A stretch of DNA of 64,000 nt from Phytophthora hibernalis. Lineage: Eukaryota; Oomycota; Peronosporomycetes; Peronosporales; Peronosporaceae. The stretch lies in NCBI GenBank assembly GCA_012656075.1, contig JAAKBF010000067.1, forward strand, positions 62,001 through 126,000, read 5' to 3'. The notes below the pieces were generated by a model. It made no database searches. It saw only the letters and a program-made list of their open reading frames with translations, and was not told the origin of the DNA. Made by a program: the position numbers and the translations under genes. Positions 54,040 through 64,000 of the stretch are shown here, piece by piece. Numbering within the stretch: position 1 is the first letter of the stretch; each line of letters starts with the position of its first letter.

Positions 54040-55100
54040 ATGGCCCCTGCTTCATCCGAGAACAAGATGACCTACCGCTTCCTGGGCAATTCCGGTCTCC
54101 TGGTCTCCAAGCTCTCGCTCGGTAGCTGGATGGACGTCAGCGACAAGTACACGGCGGACGCCTGGTACGAAATGATGAAACTCGCGTTCGAGAATGGTGT
54201 CAACTTCTTCGACAATGCCGAAGTGTACGGCGGAAGTGTCGCCGAGAAGAACATGGGTGCTGCCATCAAGATGGGAATTGAGAAGGGCACATGGAGCCGT
54301 GAGGACTTGGTCATCACCACCAAAATCTTCTTCGGAACTAAACCTTTCGGGTCTGCTGCAGGCCCAAACGAACAGGGTATCAGTCGCAAGCACGTCATTG
54401 AGGGCACGAAGGCGTCGCTCAAGCGTCTGGACCAGGACTACGCGGACGTCATCTTCTGCCACCGACCGGACCCCTACACGCCTATTGAAGAGACTGTGCG
54501 TGCTATTAACTACGTGATCGAGCAAGGTTGGGCCTTCTACTGGGGAACCAGTCAGTGGAACTCAGTTCAGCTCATCGAGGCATGCGAGATCGCCGACCGC
54601 CTTGGATTGATCCGTCCCATTGTGGAGCAGACGATCTACAGCATCTTGGACCGCTCGAAGGTGGACTTCGAGTACGCTGACCTGTACAAGAAGTACAAGT
54701 TGGGCTTGACCACATGGTCTCCGCTAGCCTACGGTGCTCTTACGGGAAAGTACAGCGCTGGAACACCGGAGGGCTCCCGAATGGAAAATCCGTTGTTCAA
54801 GGCTTCTCTCCGGACTTTGCGGACCGTGTAAAGAAGGCGGACAAACTCAAACCCGTGGCTGACAAGCTTGGCATCTCGCTGGCCGAGTTGGCCCTCGCTT
54901 GGTGTGTGAGCAATGAGAACGTGTCGACTGTCATGATCGGCGCCAAAACCTTGGCCCAGCTGCAGCATAACCTGAACGCGATGGCGGCGGTGGAGAAGAT
55001 CACGCCGGAGATCAAGGCGGAAATCGATTCGCTGGTGCCGTTCGTGCCCGAGCTGTCGAAGCCGGACGGAACTGAGATGATGCGCGCGAGGCACTTGTAA
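54040..55100 (+). CDS. Aldo-keto reductase, Kv-beta-like, copy 2
   Basis: The protein starts MAPASSENKMTYRFLG and is nearly identical to copy 1. Active-site D and Y (FFDNAEVYG), K (LVITTK) and H (FCHRPD) are present. A frame break at 54796-54797 (GTTGTT) separates ENPLF from GFSPDFADRVKKADK. One extra T restores the paralog alignment, so it is probably a base-call error. It ends in RARHL at 55100. Its promoter carries the shared ATTCGAGTCCAGCT motif and a strong palindrome. Confidence 0.88.
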
Positions 55101-55658
55101 ACACCAAGACGTAAAAACGTGTTTGATGCTTGAGAAAGCGTCCCTAAGCTTGGTGCGGTGCGGATGAAGCTCGATAATCCGTCGAGAGATTTCTTCAGAA
55201 TGACAATAAATATAAGCATGGAGTCTTTCACGATGAAGAAAGCGTAGCTCTTGTATTGACCGCCGCGGTTATTTATTGGCATTTAAATCTAACGATCCTG
55301 TTCTTTCGTCTTGCTCCGATGACCGAAGTCCGATCAGCGTAGTGGAGTGAAATTTGTACCAACAACGTAGATTTCACAGTAAACTCAGACTGTATTATAC
55401 TTCGAAGTATCAACTACTGGGCGAATTCAATTTCGCCGAGTTGTAGTTGGCGCAAGTGTAGTGACTTGCTGTCAGTAAATTCCGGAGCGACCACGAATCG
55501 TGGTCCACGATACCGATAGCATTGTCAGATCAACAATCAGCAACAACGTCGAAACAAGAAGCAAAAGTGATCAATACCTCACAGCAATTTTATGTTTGTC
55601 GTTTCATTTCACTGCACGCAAAACTAGCTGAGGCAGCCTCTCTCCTTCGTTTACGTCT
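55101..55658. other. Spacer between convergent aldo-keto reductases, no gene seen
   Basis: Nothing is recognised beyond the 3' flanks. Confidence 0.45.
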
Positions 55659-56724
55659 CTAGAGGTGGCGTCCGCGAATCATGGCCACCTCATCAGGTCG
55701 CCCAAACTTCGGGATGCATGGCACGATCGCGTCTATCCTAGCTTTCACCTCTGGGGTGATCAATTCGACGACTTTCAGGGCCTCGAGGTTTTGCTTCAGT
55801 TGTTGAGTAGTCTTAGCTCCAATCAAAACGGTGGACACGTTGCCGTTGGAGAGACACCAAGCGATCGCGAATACCACCATGGAGACGCTCAGCTCCTCTG
55901 CAATGAGCTTAAGTTTGTCTGCCGTCGCGACTCGATCCTCGAAGTCTGGCGTGAATTGCTTCCAGTAGTCCGAGCTCAGGCGAGATCCGTTCGGGGTTCC
56001 GGTGCTGTACTTGCCCGTGAGTGCTCCGTACGAGAGCGGCGACCACGTCGTCAATCCGAGCTTGTACTTCGAGTACAAATCGACGTACTCGAGCTCCACC
56101 TTACAGCGCTCTAGCAGATTGTACTCAGGTTGATCGACAATAGGGCGGATGAAGCCAAGACGGTCCGCGATATCGCATGCCTCCTTGAAATCCGCCGAGC
56201 TCAAGAGCTCGTGCCCCAGTAGAACGCCCAACCTTGGTTGATCACGAAGTTCATGACCCGCACGGTCTCTTCAATGGGCGTGAACACTTCCGATCGATGG
56301 GCAAATAACACGTCGACGTACTCGAGCTGCATCCTGTTCAGCGACGCCTTCATTCCCTCGATAATGTGTTTGCGACTAATGCCCTGGTCGTTCGGTCCAG
56401 CTCCCACGAAACCCTTGGATCCCAGGTACAGTTTGGTGGTGATCACGAGGTCCTCTCGGCTCCACGTGCCTTCTGCAATGCCTTTCTTGATGGCAGCGCC
56501 CGTGTTCCTCTCCGCCAAACCGGCACCGTAGATCTCAGCATTGTCGAAGAAGTTGACACCGTGCTCGAAAGCCACCTTCATCATGTCGTACCAGGCGTCC
56601 GCCGTATACTTCTCATCGATGTCCATCCAGCTACCGAGCGACAGTCTCGACACAAGTAGACCGGAGTCGCCCAGGAAGCGGTAGGGCATCCGCGTGGAGT
56701 GTTGTCGGCAATAGATTGGACCAT
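55659..56724 (-). CDS. Aldo-keto reductase, divergent copy 3, two frame breaks
   Basis: The ATG at 56724 (MVQSIADNTP) is followed by a frame break near 56695, repaired by one C, into MPYRFLGDSGLLVSRL. Catalytic residues are in FFDNAEIYG, LVITTK and FAHRSEV, where H is kept but the copy-specific CHRPD is lost. A second break near 56213 falls at WAFYWGTS, just before the helix that should follow, and the remainder runs from SSADFKEACDIADR to RGRHL at 55659. It is the most divergent copy (for example GLAERNTGAAIKKGIAEG) and lacks the shared promoter motif. It could be functional with two sequence errors or be in early decay. Confidence 0.75.
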
Positions 56725-57137
56725 GGTGGCTCGTGGTTGTTGTTGTTGTCGTTGGGGATTGCTGGTCAATTTGAAAATGAGGACTCGCAATAACTTACCA
56801 TATATTAATGGGCGGTGGTGGTGATTGCTTGGCCCCATTGGATCTCATAGTGAGATTACTTTACCGTGTCATCCGATGACTCATCACATATACTCTAGGC
56901 TGCAGTCTGTAGCCATGTGCAGCGACGCTACAGTAGCGTCAAGACAAAGAAAAATGGAGATCGATGTCGCGACTTGGTGAAGTGCACAACAAAAGCAAAC
57001 GCATAAATGAAACGCTGATTTTTCTTCATCGTTAGATCAGCTTTGTCGTAGGTTTGCTACCAAACACGCAGACTGGTGGTTGATAAAGCTACTGCTTGAG
57101 ATAGTCCTTTTCACCCATCGCCACCAGTCCTTACTGC
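56725..57137. other. Spacer between aldo-keto reductase copies 3 and 4, no gene seen
   Basis: The promoter of copy 3 and the 3' flank of copy 4. Confidence 0.45.
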
Positions 57138-58188
57138 TCACAGGTGCCTCGCAGCGCAGCATCTCCGTTCCGTCCGGCTTCGACAGCTCTGGCACGAACG
57201 GCACCAGCGAATCAATTTCAGCCTTGATCTCCGGCGTGATCTTCTCCACCGCCGCCAGCGCCTTCAGGTTCTGCTCCAATTGAGACAACGTCTTGGCGCC
57301 GATCATGACAGTCGACACGTTCTCATTGCTCACGCACCAAGCGAGCGCCAACTCGGCCAGCGAGAGGCCAAGCTTCTCCGCGACGGGTTTGAGTTTGTCC
57401 GCCTTCCCCACGCTCCTCAAAGTCCGGGTGGAAAGACCTGAAAACTGCATCCGCCATACGGAGTCATCGGGCGTTCCAGCGCTGTACTTGCCAGTAAGAG
57501 CACCGAACGCTAGCGGCGAGTACGTGGTCAAGCCCAACTTGTACTTCGCGTACAGGTCCACGTACTCGAAGTCCACCTTCGAGCGGTCTAAGATGCTGTA
57601 AACGCACTGCTCCACAATGGGACGGTTCAATCGAAGGCGGTCAGCGATCTCACACGCCTCGATGATCTGAGCCGAGCTCCACTGACTGGTTCCCCAGTAG
57701 AAGGCCCAACCTTGCTCGATCACGTAGTTCATGGCACGAACTGTCTCTTCAATAGGCGTGTAGGGATCCGGTCGGTGGCATAGGATGACATCGACGTATT
57801 CCTGGTCCAAACGCTTGAGCGACGCCTTCGTGCCCTCGACAACGTGCTTACGGCTCAGACCCTGGTCGTTCGGGCCCGCTGGTACTCCGAGCAATTTACC
57901 TCCGTAGAAGATTTTGGTGGTGATGACCAAGTCCTCACGGCTCCAGGTACCCTCAGCGATACCCTTGTTGATGGCAATGCCCATGTTCTTCTCGGCGACA
58001 CCTCTGCCGTACGTTTCCGCGTTGTCGAAGAAGTTGACGCCGTTCTTGAACGCGAGTTTCATCATTTCGTACCAGGCGTCCGCCGTGTACTTGTCGCTGA
58101 CGTCCATCCAACTACCGAGCGAGAGCTTGGAGACCAGCAAACCAGAGTTGCCCAGGAAGCGGTACGTCATTTTCGTGGTGGGGGCCAT
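57138..58188 (-). CDS. Aldo-keto reductase, Kv-beta-like, copy 4
   Basis: The ATG at 58188 gives MAPTTKMTYRFLGNSG. Tetrad residues are in FFDNAETYG, LVITTK and LCHRPD. Two compensating frame changes (about 57463 and 57415) garble one short stretch, DDSVWRMQFSGLSTRTLRSV, where the other frame reads the expected MADAVFRSF and HPDFEER. A further single-base change near 57152 replaces the normal RARHL end with a longer tail that runs on to 57037. I use 57138, the expected stop. These small changes fit base-call errors. The shared promoter motif lies at 58291-58307. Confidence 0.82.
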
Positions 58189-58550
58189 GGTGGTGATGGT
58201 CGTTGGTTGCTTGGTCTGAGTAGTTGTCGGTGAATTCCGAAGTGATGGAGATTCCAAACGGATCAGTGGGGAGGAGCAGTGTGCGTTGTCAAGGTGGACT
58301 CGAATGACAGACCGGATGGAGTGTTTACTGATTACGAAGCCGACCGAGTTATCCTCGAATCGTCTACTGTGCAAGTGTTTCTTGCGGTTAAGTAATCTGC
58401 AGCTGGTGCTCACGGTGCGTACTAAATTCTCAGGCGATGAATTTGGCGAATACTTGTATTAAGGAAATACTATTGTTCTTTGCATACCTTGTGGCAAAAC
58501 AGGCTAGTTACAATCGTTTTTGAAGTCTGTTTTAATCTGTACATCTCTTA

Positions 58551-59373
58551 GGGCCTGTACTGCAGGTCCGCAGTTTCCATCCGTCGGAAATCGTCTACCA
58601 GTGGATAAATTCCATTCTGCGGATTGACCGATCCGCTATCTGCGGGGCAGTACAGGAAGATTCATGTCCGCTATCCGCAGAATTACACTGTGAAATGTAG
58701 TAACCACAGGCATATTAAAATTTGGCATGTATTTTGTTTGAGAAGAATTCTGCGTGGTCAAAGAAGTTCCTAATGCGAGCGTCGTACATGTAGTAAGAGG
58801 GAGTATGAGTCGAGGTTTGACATGCACTGCGAAGCCGTGCTCTGAGAGACTAGCCCTGATGAATGTGGAGGGCGGGCTACGAGCTACAAGGTGGTTGCTG
58901 GGGCCTCGACGCTGCTTGGCCTGTTATGTACGCTGTCGTCGTCAGTGGTTTTGGCGTCGTTATTGGAGCTGCCGTCGTCAACCCAGTTCTTGGCTCGCGA
59001 ATTGAGCGCTACGGTCATGTGGGCGACGTAGTTAGCGTCGAGTACATGTACATGGGTGCTCCTGGGACTCTATCGTCTTTGGTTGATGGTGCTCGTCAAA
59101 AGATAAGGCGAGGTGGTTCTACCGGTAATGACGACCAGGGGCTAGACAAACAATCCCGCAAAAATAAATATATGGTTTTAGGTCGCACATCGCCAACCCG
59201 CCAAACCATCCCGCTATCCACCGGAATTCGGGTGGATAGATTATAGCGGATCGAAGCTTCAAATCCGCCGAAACGTGTACTGCAAACGCAACGGCGGATC
59301 GGCCAATCCGCCAAACCGAAAAATCCGTCAAAAGGGCCAAATCTGCTGGAATTCCCACCTGCAGTACAGGCCC
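58551..59373. mobile_element. 823-bp PIF/Harbinger-type non-autonomous TIR element
   Basis: The 17-bp terminal inverted repeats are perfect: GGGCCTGTACTGCAGGT at 58551-58567 and its reverse complement at 59357-59373. They are flanked by TTA on both sides (58548-58550 and 59374-59376), the 3-bp target duplication typical of PIF/Harbinger. Subterminal DNA is rich in ATCCGC/GCGGAT and TATCCGC strings. No transposase is present. The inside carries an ORF (58863-59246) with a hydrophobic segment (VMYAVVVSGFGVVIGAAVV) and two TACATGTA sites. Confidence 0.9.
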
Positions 59374-59588
59374 TTAGTTAACAACGTGTTGGCCGGCCCA
59401 ACGTGTAAGATGGCGCTCTGAAAGTGCGAATTAGACTAAGGTTTGTGACAGACTGCATAGTTTTAGCATTGAAAACTTAGAATTGCACCAATAAAAGTGC
59501 ATTTCAGAGTTCTCTTCCGCAGTTCAGACACTTTCGATTCACATCTCAATACGAGCCCCCCCGCCCCTTCCTTCGCCCCAAAAACAAG

Positions 59589-60664
59589 ATGACGTACTCC
59601 CCTGACTTCCGTTGGCGTGCCGTGTCTCTGCTTTACGTGTATGGCATTGATGCTGGCTTTATCAGTGATATTTTTGGGCCCAAGCGCCGCACAATTTTTC
59701 GCTGGTACAGCCTATTCCTGCAGAAAGGAGTCGTGGACGAGGAGGATGTGCCTTTACGCAGCTTAAGATGGCCTGACGATGTCGTTCAGGACGTTTGTAA
59801 CTACGTCAAGAGGCATCCGACTTTTATTAAAAGAACTACAGACCTACTTGCTCGAAGAGCACCCTTCAGTGAAGAACGTATCCGTGTCGACTATTTGCCG
59901 CACTGCACTTTGCCTTGGGGCTTACACGAAAAGTTCTCACCCGTGCTGCCAGAGCGAGTGTGCCAGCAGAGGTTTGTAGCTTTCAATTTTGTATTTTATC
60001 TTATTTATTAACCTTCTGCCGGTTTCTCTAGGTCGCGAACGACAAGGCCAAGTTGCACGCCATATATTCATTCCCCGAGCAGCTGATATTTATCGATGAA
60101 ACATCAAAAGACGGTCGACATGCCTACCGTCGATATGGGTGGTTGCCTCGCAACAGTAAGTGCGTTGTTAAACTTCCCTTTCACGAGGGCAACGGCGCTC
60201 AATATTTTGCGGCCATCGACCACAGCGGCTTCCTAGCGTGGGAGACGACATCAGGCACATTCACGCGGTCATCATTTCACCGTGCGTTTGTCAAGAATGT
60301 GGTCCCTCTACTTAATCCGTGACCCCTACCAAGGTCTATTGTCATTTTAGACAATGCAAAAATCCACTTATACAGCGAGTTGGAGCAAGTCGTGCACCAG
60401 ACAGGTGCAAGGCTCCTGTTCCTACCTCCTTACTGTCCAGAATTGAATCCAATCGAAATTGGTTTCGGGTCTCTGAAAAAGTGGATTCAGCGAAATGCAA
60501 ATTTGGTATTTCCTCTTTATCCTGATCTCGTGTTAGAGGTGGCGATGAAGGCGTGCGTTGGGCGAACTGAAAATGAAGCCTTAGGAATCTATGGACACTG
60601 CGGATATGACGTCAATTGTCTCCGCGATAGGCCTTTTAAAACTTTGTCTAAACCAAAAGAATAA
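59589..60664 (+). pseudogene. Tc1/mariner-like (IS630-superfamily) DDE transposase, interrupted
   Basis: An N-terminal helix-turn-helix-like part (MTYSPDFRWRAVSLLYVYG, FGPKRRTIFRWYSLFLQ) runs to about 59970. The catalytic core gives LIFIDETSKDGRHAYRRYGW (first D), SIVILDNAKIHLY (second D) and LFLPPYCPELNPIE (third acidic residue). An in-frame TGA at 60320-60322 follows LLNP, where TGG would be read through. The frame joint near 59970-60032 looks like a 60-nt intron (GTTTGT ... CTCTAG), but phase is not kept, so a small indel is likely there. Terminal repeats were not found. Confidence 0.8.
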
Positions 60665-60709
60665 CAATTCAGTCTGTTGTCATGTTCATCTGTTGTTGAA
60701 ATGATACGC

Positions 60710-61598
60710 CTAGTTAAAAGACACGGCTGGTTTCCTGATTCTCATTGTCATCATCACGATGATCAAGGTCCTCCATGTTTTGGCCCGGTGGATCGACAGG
60801 AACAAACCCGTGGTAAATTCCTCCGTAAACAGGTCGTGCGCAGGAAGCCCGAGTGCGTTACGAAGAGAGGGTACATCTACTGGAAAATCAGTCCAGTTGC
60901 CATTGACCTCAAGGCGAATTGTTGCTACACGCTGCTCCGCATCCTCCGTCATCCCTGTGGCTGATGATGACACTGAGGCGTCAAGTGCCACCGCTTGACG
61001 TGTGGTGTTATCGTCAGGCATCGCGAAAGGTGTATCGTCTGGTTGGCGGGCATGCGTAGTCACTGCATGGTTAAGAGCAATTGGGCCGAGCTTAATACCG
61101 TTTTCTTCCTGGAAGCGATGTACAGCAATTGTCGCGTCACGAATTCGAGCAGCTGTCGCACGATGCATTGTTGGCCTGGCGGCGGCTCGCTCTTGGCTGT
61201 AGACGAAAACTTCAAACAGCAAGTTGCCGATAACGTCTTGCCCCATGCCTCTTGATCCTTTTTCGACACTCGCTTTACTCTTTGCATGAGCAGCGCTGTG
61301 AAATTTTCGTCGTTGATGACTTCGAAGCGATGCTGCGCTGCCCCTTGCTCGCTTTGAAGTGTATGTCCTCATCATTTAGGATCAGCTTGCTAAAGGATTT
61401 ATCCTGCAAAATCCCGAGCACTTTAGCGCGACGTATACTGTAACGCTCGTTGACTGTAAACTGGAACGCAATTGTCTTGCCACGACGACGGTTTCGCTGA
61501 ATGGTGCCTTTCTTAGCCGTTAAAATAGCGCGAAGCTCAACATTCGCTGGTAGGCACTCAACAGACAGCTCCATGGTAACTAAGTACACACAGTTCAA
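60710..61598 (-). pseudogene. Unidentified repeat-type ORF (two frames)
   Basis: From 61574 the minus strand reads MELSVECLPANVELRAILTA, FQFTVNERYSIRRAKVLGIL and NDEDIHFKASKG. After a frame break near 61330 it continues MGQDVIGNLLFEVFVYSQER, AVHRFQEENGIKLGPIALN and VDVPSLRNALGLPAHDLF. The composition is that of a real protein, and the placement among transposons suggests a mobile-element accessory protein, but I cannot name a domain. A minus-strand piece at 62187-61840 (HTLTRLVDFMKVPVARRQR, RRGWYPIGDSNTQ) may be an upstream part. Confidence 0.45.
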
Positions 61599-61839
61599 TA
61601 CATGTACAAAATAAACTCATTGCGTTAACATACAAATATCATTTTAATGACTTAGCGTACCTCCGTCAAAAGCGCCTTGGTAGCACACGATAGGACGTGC
61701 ACGTGCTTGTCTTCGATGATAGAGGCTAGCCGGAAATACTAAAACAAAACGCGACATAACAAAATTCAGCGATACGCGTTGTAGTAGATTGTACAGAGTC
61801 ACTGTACGCTGCATACCGGTGTCTGCTGAAGCTCGGGGT

Positions 61840-62187
61840 TTATAATTTGCTTGATTTTCGTCTATCTGTAACACCATTGAATGCAATGTGCACGTCAGTT
61901 AGTACGGAGGCTGCTGATTGAGTATTAGAATCGCCAATTGGGTACCAACCTCTGCGTGGTGCCGCTTCCAACGGGTTTGGAGCCTCGCGCTGCCTTCGTG
62001 CAACAGGGACCTTCATAAAATCAACCAACCGAGTTAATGTGTGAGCGTTTAGCTCCGCACTCAGTGAGAGTTCACATACAAGATTACTGATGCTGCTTCT
62101 AGCACACCGATGCGAGGAGAATGCGACAGACGCGGCTAGATGAGTTTTTGGGGTCCTTGGTGGCAACCTGAGGCTGTATAGTATCAT
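61840..62187 (-). pseudogene. ORF fragment, possibly linked to the preceding repeat ORF
   Basis: It encodes RLPPRTPKTHLAASVAFS, AELNAHTLTRLVDFMKVPV and NPLEAAPRRGWYPIGD. No domain is recognised. It lies on the same strand, upstream of the ORF at 61598-60710, and could be its N-terminal part or a separate repeat fragment. Confidence 0.3.
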
Positions 62188-62472
62188 GACGGACGCGTAT
62201 GGTTAGTGAGAGAACTCCGCTCAAGGGCAAAGAATGACCTTATACCGTTTGTATTCCGGCGTCTGCGTCTATCTTGGTCGTTTCGTAAGTGGTGGTGACA
62301 CTGGCTCCGCTGGGCAAACAGATGTGGCCATAATCATGTTGGGGAGGTTTTGAAAATGGCACTTTGCTTGAGAGGATAGGACATAATTACGAGATGAAAA
62401 GTCTGAGATAGCCATGACTCCGTAGCCATCATAGATCTGGGGGAGTCTGTTTTAGTTGGTTAAAGGCACTCG

Positions 62473-62777
62473 TTACGTGGACCAACTATATTGACATAAA
62501 ACCAACTATCCAGCAACGTAAGCACCTCTTACATCAACTGTACCCGTGACCCCTAAACCTCCCTCTGGGGGAGTGGCATGGCAAATGTCGAGGTTTAGCA
62601 CACCGCGCGAAGACTTCGCTTCGCACGTCGATGCTAAACCTCTCTGGCCAAGCCAGTTCATTTGACCCTAGTCTTGCAGCGCTGCGCTTGATCCCGCCGG
62701 CCGAAGCCGGCGACTTTGGTTGCATTTCAGGTACTAGGGTTATTCGCCTGGCTTTAACGAGATAGTTGGTCTACGTA
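62473..62777. mobile_element. 305-bp foldback element with nested hairpins
   Basis: Outer arms TTACGTGGACCAACTAT (62473-62489) and ATAGTTGGTCTACGTAA (62761-62777) match at 16 of 17 positions. Inside are GAGGTTTAGCA (62590-62600) with its exact complement at 62632-62642, ACCCTAGT (62665-62672) with ACTAGGGT (62733-62740), and CGCCGGC/GCCGGCG near 62695-62712. ACCAACTAT also repeats near 62502. No ORF supports coding, and no target duplication was recognised. Confidence 0.6.
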
Positions 62778-63529
62778 AGCACTTTCTTGGTTAAAAACGA
62801 AGACAAAATATTGTGCTTTGCAACCAGTTTGTCCAGCTATATCGTGCAGTAGTTAGTGATCGTACTTAGTGCTAAATCATAGAGGCTTTGAATGGGGCTT
62901 TCCGAAGTCGTGTTTCATGCACTACAATGGCAGAAAATCGCACGTCTAGAAAGTGCCAAAGCAAACACAAGTCGTGCTAGGGCTGTCGGAACGCTTTCAG
63001 ATCACACAGGCACATTATGGGGAGTATGAAACATGCACGAGGTACAGCAAATCGTACTTGAGTACGATTTATAGTTATCTCGTACAAGACAAGTCGTACG
63101 AATTACAATCGAAAGTGCCAAAAATACTGCAAAGCACAATACCTGCAAAGCACAATACTGGTAGGATGTTTTTTAACACACCATGCCTGACTCAATCGGA
63201 ACGGAAAACAGGGGTTTTGAGCAAAACGAACACCGCAACTATGATTTTGAAACATAATGAAAGCGTAAATTCTAGCAGTAGTAGCTGGCATACTATGTAT
63301 TCCCATTCTAGTACGAGAAAATATCATAATCACACCAAATTTTCTGACCAACCAAAATACAGACCTGCACACAAACAAGGGACAGGTCATACAGTGCGGC
63401 ACCATCCATGCGAACGCACAATCGCAGGAACCTTCCGAAAACATTCTCTGCGGCTGTGCATTTACCCTCCACTGGCTGCCTCGCACTCTGGAGTCCGCAG
63501 GATGCTGAAGCTGGCGACGTACCATGCCG
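62778..63529. other. Intergenic, no gene supported
   Basis: A 317-codon plus ORF (62953-63906) crosses this region, but its composition is random-like and its second half is minisatellite. A perfect 10-bp palindrome with 2-nt centre lies at 63049-63070. Confidence 0.45.
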
Positions 63530-64000
63530 CCGTCCGAGGAGGATCCAGTCGCCTACCGGACCCCAAGAGCCCAAGCACCCAGTCGCCTACCGGAACCCAG
63601 GACCCAGTCGCCTACCGGAGACCGAGGACCCAGTCGCCTGCCGGAGTTGGCGGTGTAACATGCCGCCGGCGTACCATGCCGCCGGCCGAGGACCCCAGTC
63701 ACCTACCGGAGCCCGAGGACCCAGTCGCCTGTCGGAACTGGCGACATGCAGTCGGCCGAGGACACTGCACGCAGGCGGAGAACCATGCTGCCACCCGAGG
63801 ACCCAGTCGGCTGCGGGCGTCGAGAACATTGTACGCTGGCGTAGTGGCGTGCCGCCGCACGAATACACTGCAAGCTGCCAGTGCAAGTGGCGTGTCGCCC
63901 CTTTGATAAAACAGAAAGCTGTCGTCGCTGGCGGCGGAGGCGGCGTGGCGTGCCACCCCCATTGCGCTGGTGGCGTAGCGTGCCGGCTCCATTGTCGACA
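63530..64000. repeat. GC-rich degenerate minisatellite
   Basis: The core GACCCAGTCGCCTACCGGAG and variants recur about every 20-50 bp from 63540 to 63740, mixed with ACCATGCCGCC-type units. Related GGCGTGCCGCC strings continue to the window edge. ORFs here are proline/arginine-rich artefacts. Confidence 0.7.

Noticed and set aside
57037..57140. Extended C-terminal tail of aldo-keto reductase copy 4
   Set aside because: A one-base change near 57152 replaces the conserved RARHL end. The expected stop is at 57138-57140, so the tail is probably an artefact.
62953..63906. 317-codon plus-strand ORF as a gene
   Set aside because: The first half has random-like composition with no domain, and the second half is a translation of the GC-rich minisatellite.

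Overview
The window looks like nuclear DNA of a plant-pathogenic oomycete, most likely a Phytophthora. The reasons are: two RXLR-EER effector-type ORFs, a decayed Crinkler-type NTPase/nuclease gene, a Crypton-type tyrosine recombinase, genes with few and very short introns (56-77 nt, GTRNGT donors), and strong enrichment of the palindrome TACATGTA between genes. The species cannot be fixed from sequence alone.

Layout. 1-3850: a 618-621 bp tandem satellite, six full copies plus a partial one, running off the left edge. 3.9-5.6 kb: a decayed SET-domain methyltransferase gene. 6.9 kb: a short RXLR effector candidate. 7.9-24.3 kb: a gene-dense block with a ferlin (-), a divergent signal-peptide membrane protein (+), a PX-like/AGC kinase (+), a tandem of alpha/beta-hydrolase lipases (-, one intronless, one spliced, one dead between them) and an OST-alpha/TMEM184-type membrane protein (+). 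24.5-27 kb: a WY-type RXLR effector gene split by frame breaks, preceded by an internally deleted copy of itself. 27.8-28.8 kb: an aldo-keto reductase. 29-41.4 kb: repeat-rich DNA with relics of a lipase, a Crypton-type recombinase whose middle is inverted, a tRNA-derived SINE dimer, a hAT fragment, a dead NADP-isocitrate dehydrogenase and a dead Crinkler-type gene. 41.6-51.1 kb: a HECT E3 ligase, a small acidic protein and a Nudix hydrolase. 52.3-58.2 kb: a hAT transposase and three more aldo-keto reductases. 58.5-64 kb: a PIF/Harbinger-type TIR element, a Tc1/mariner-like transposase relic, an unidentified repeat ORF, a hairpin-rich foldback element and a GC-rich minisatellite.

Working together. 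The four aldo-keto reductases are recent duplicates, and three share an upstream motif. The ferlin and the membrane protein share a 174 bp divergent promoter, and both are predicted membrane-system proteins. The kinase, HECT ligase and Nudix enzyme are ordinary cellular genes with no evident shared pathway.

A warning for readers: at least ten reading-frame breaks in otherwise well-conserved genes can be explained by one base gained or lost in a short homopolymer. I treat those genes as probably intact with sequence errors, and keep 'pseudogene' for loci with larger deletions, stops or decay.
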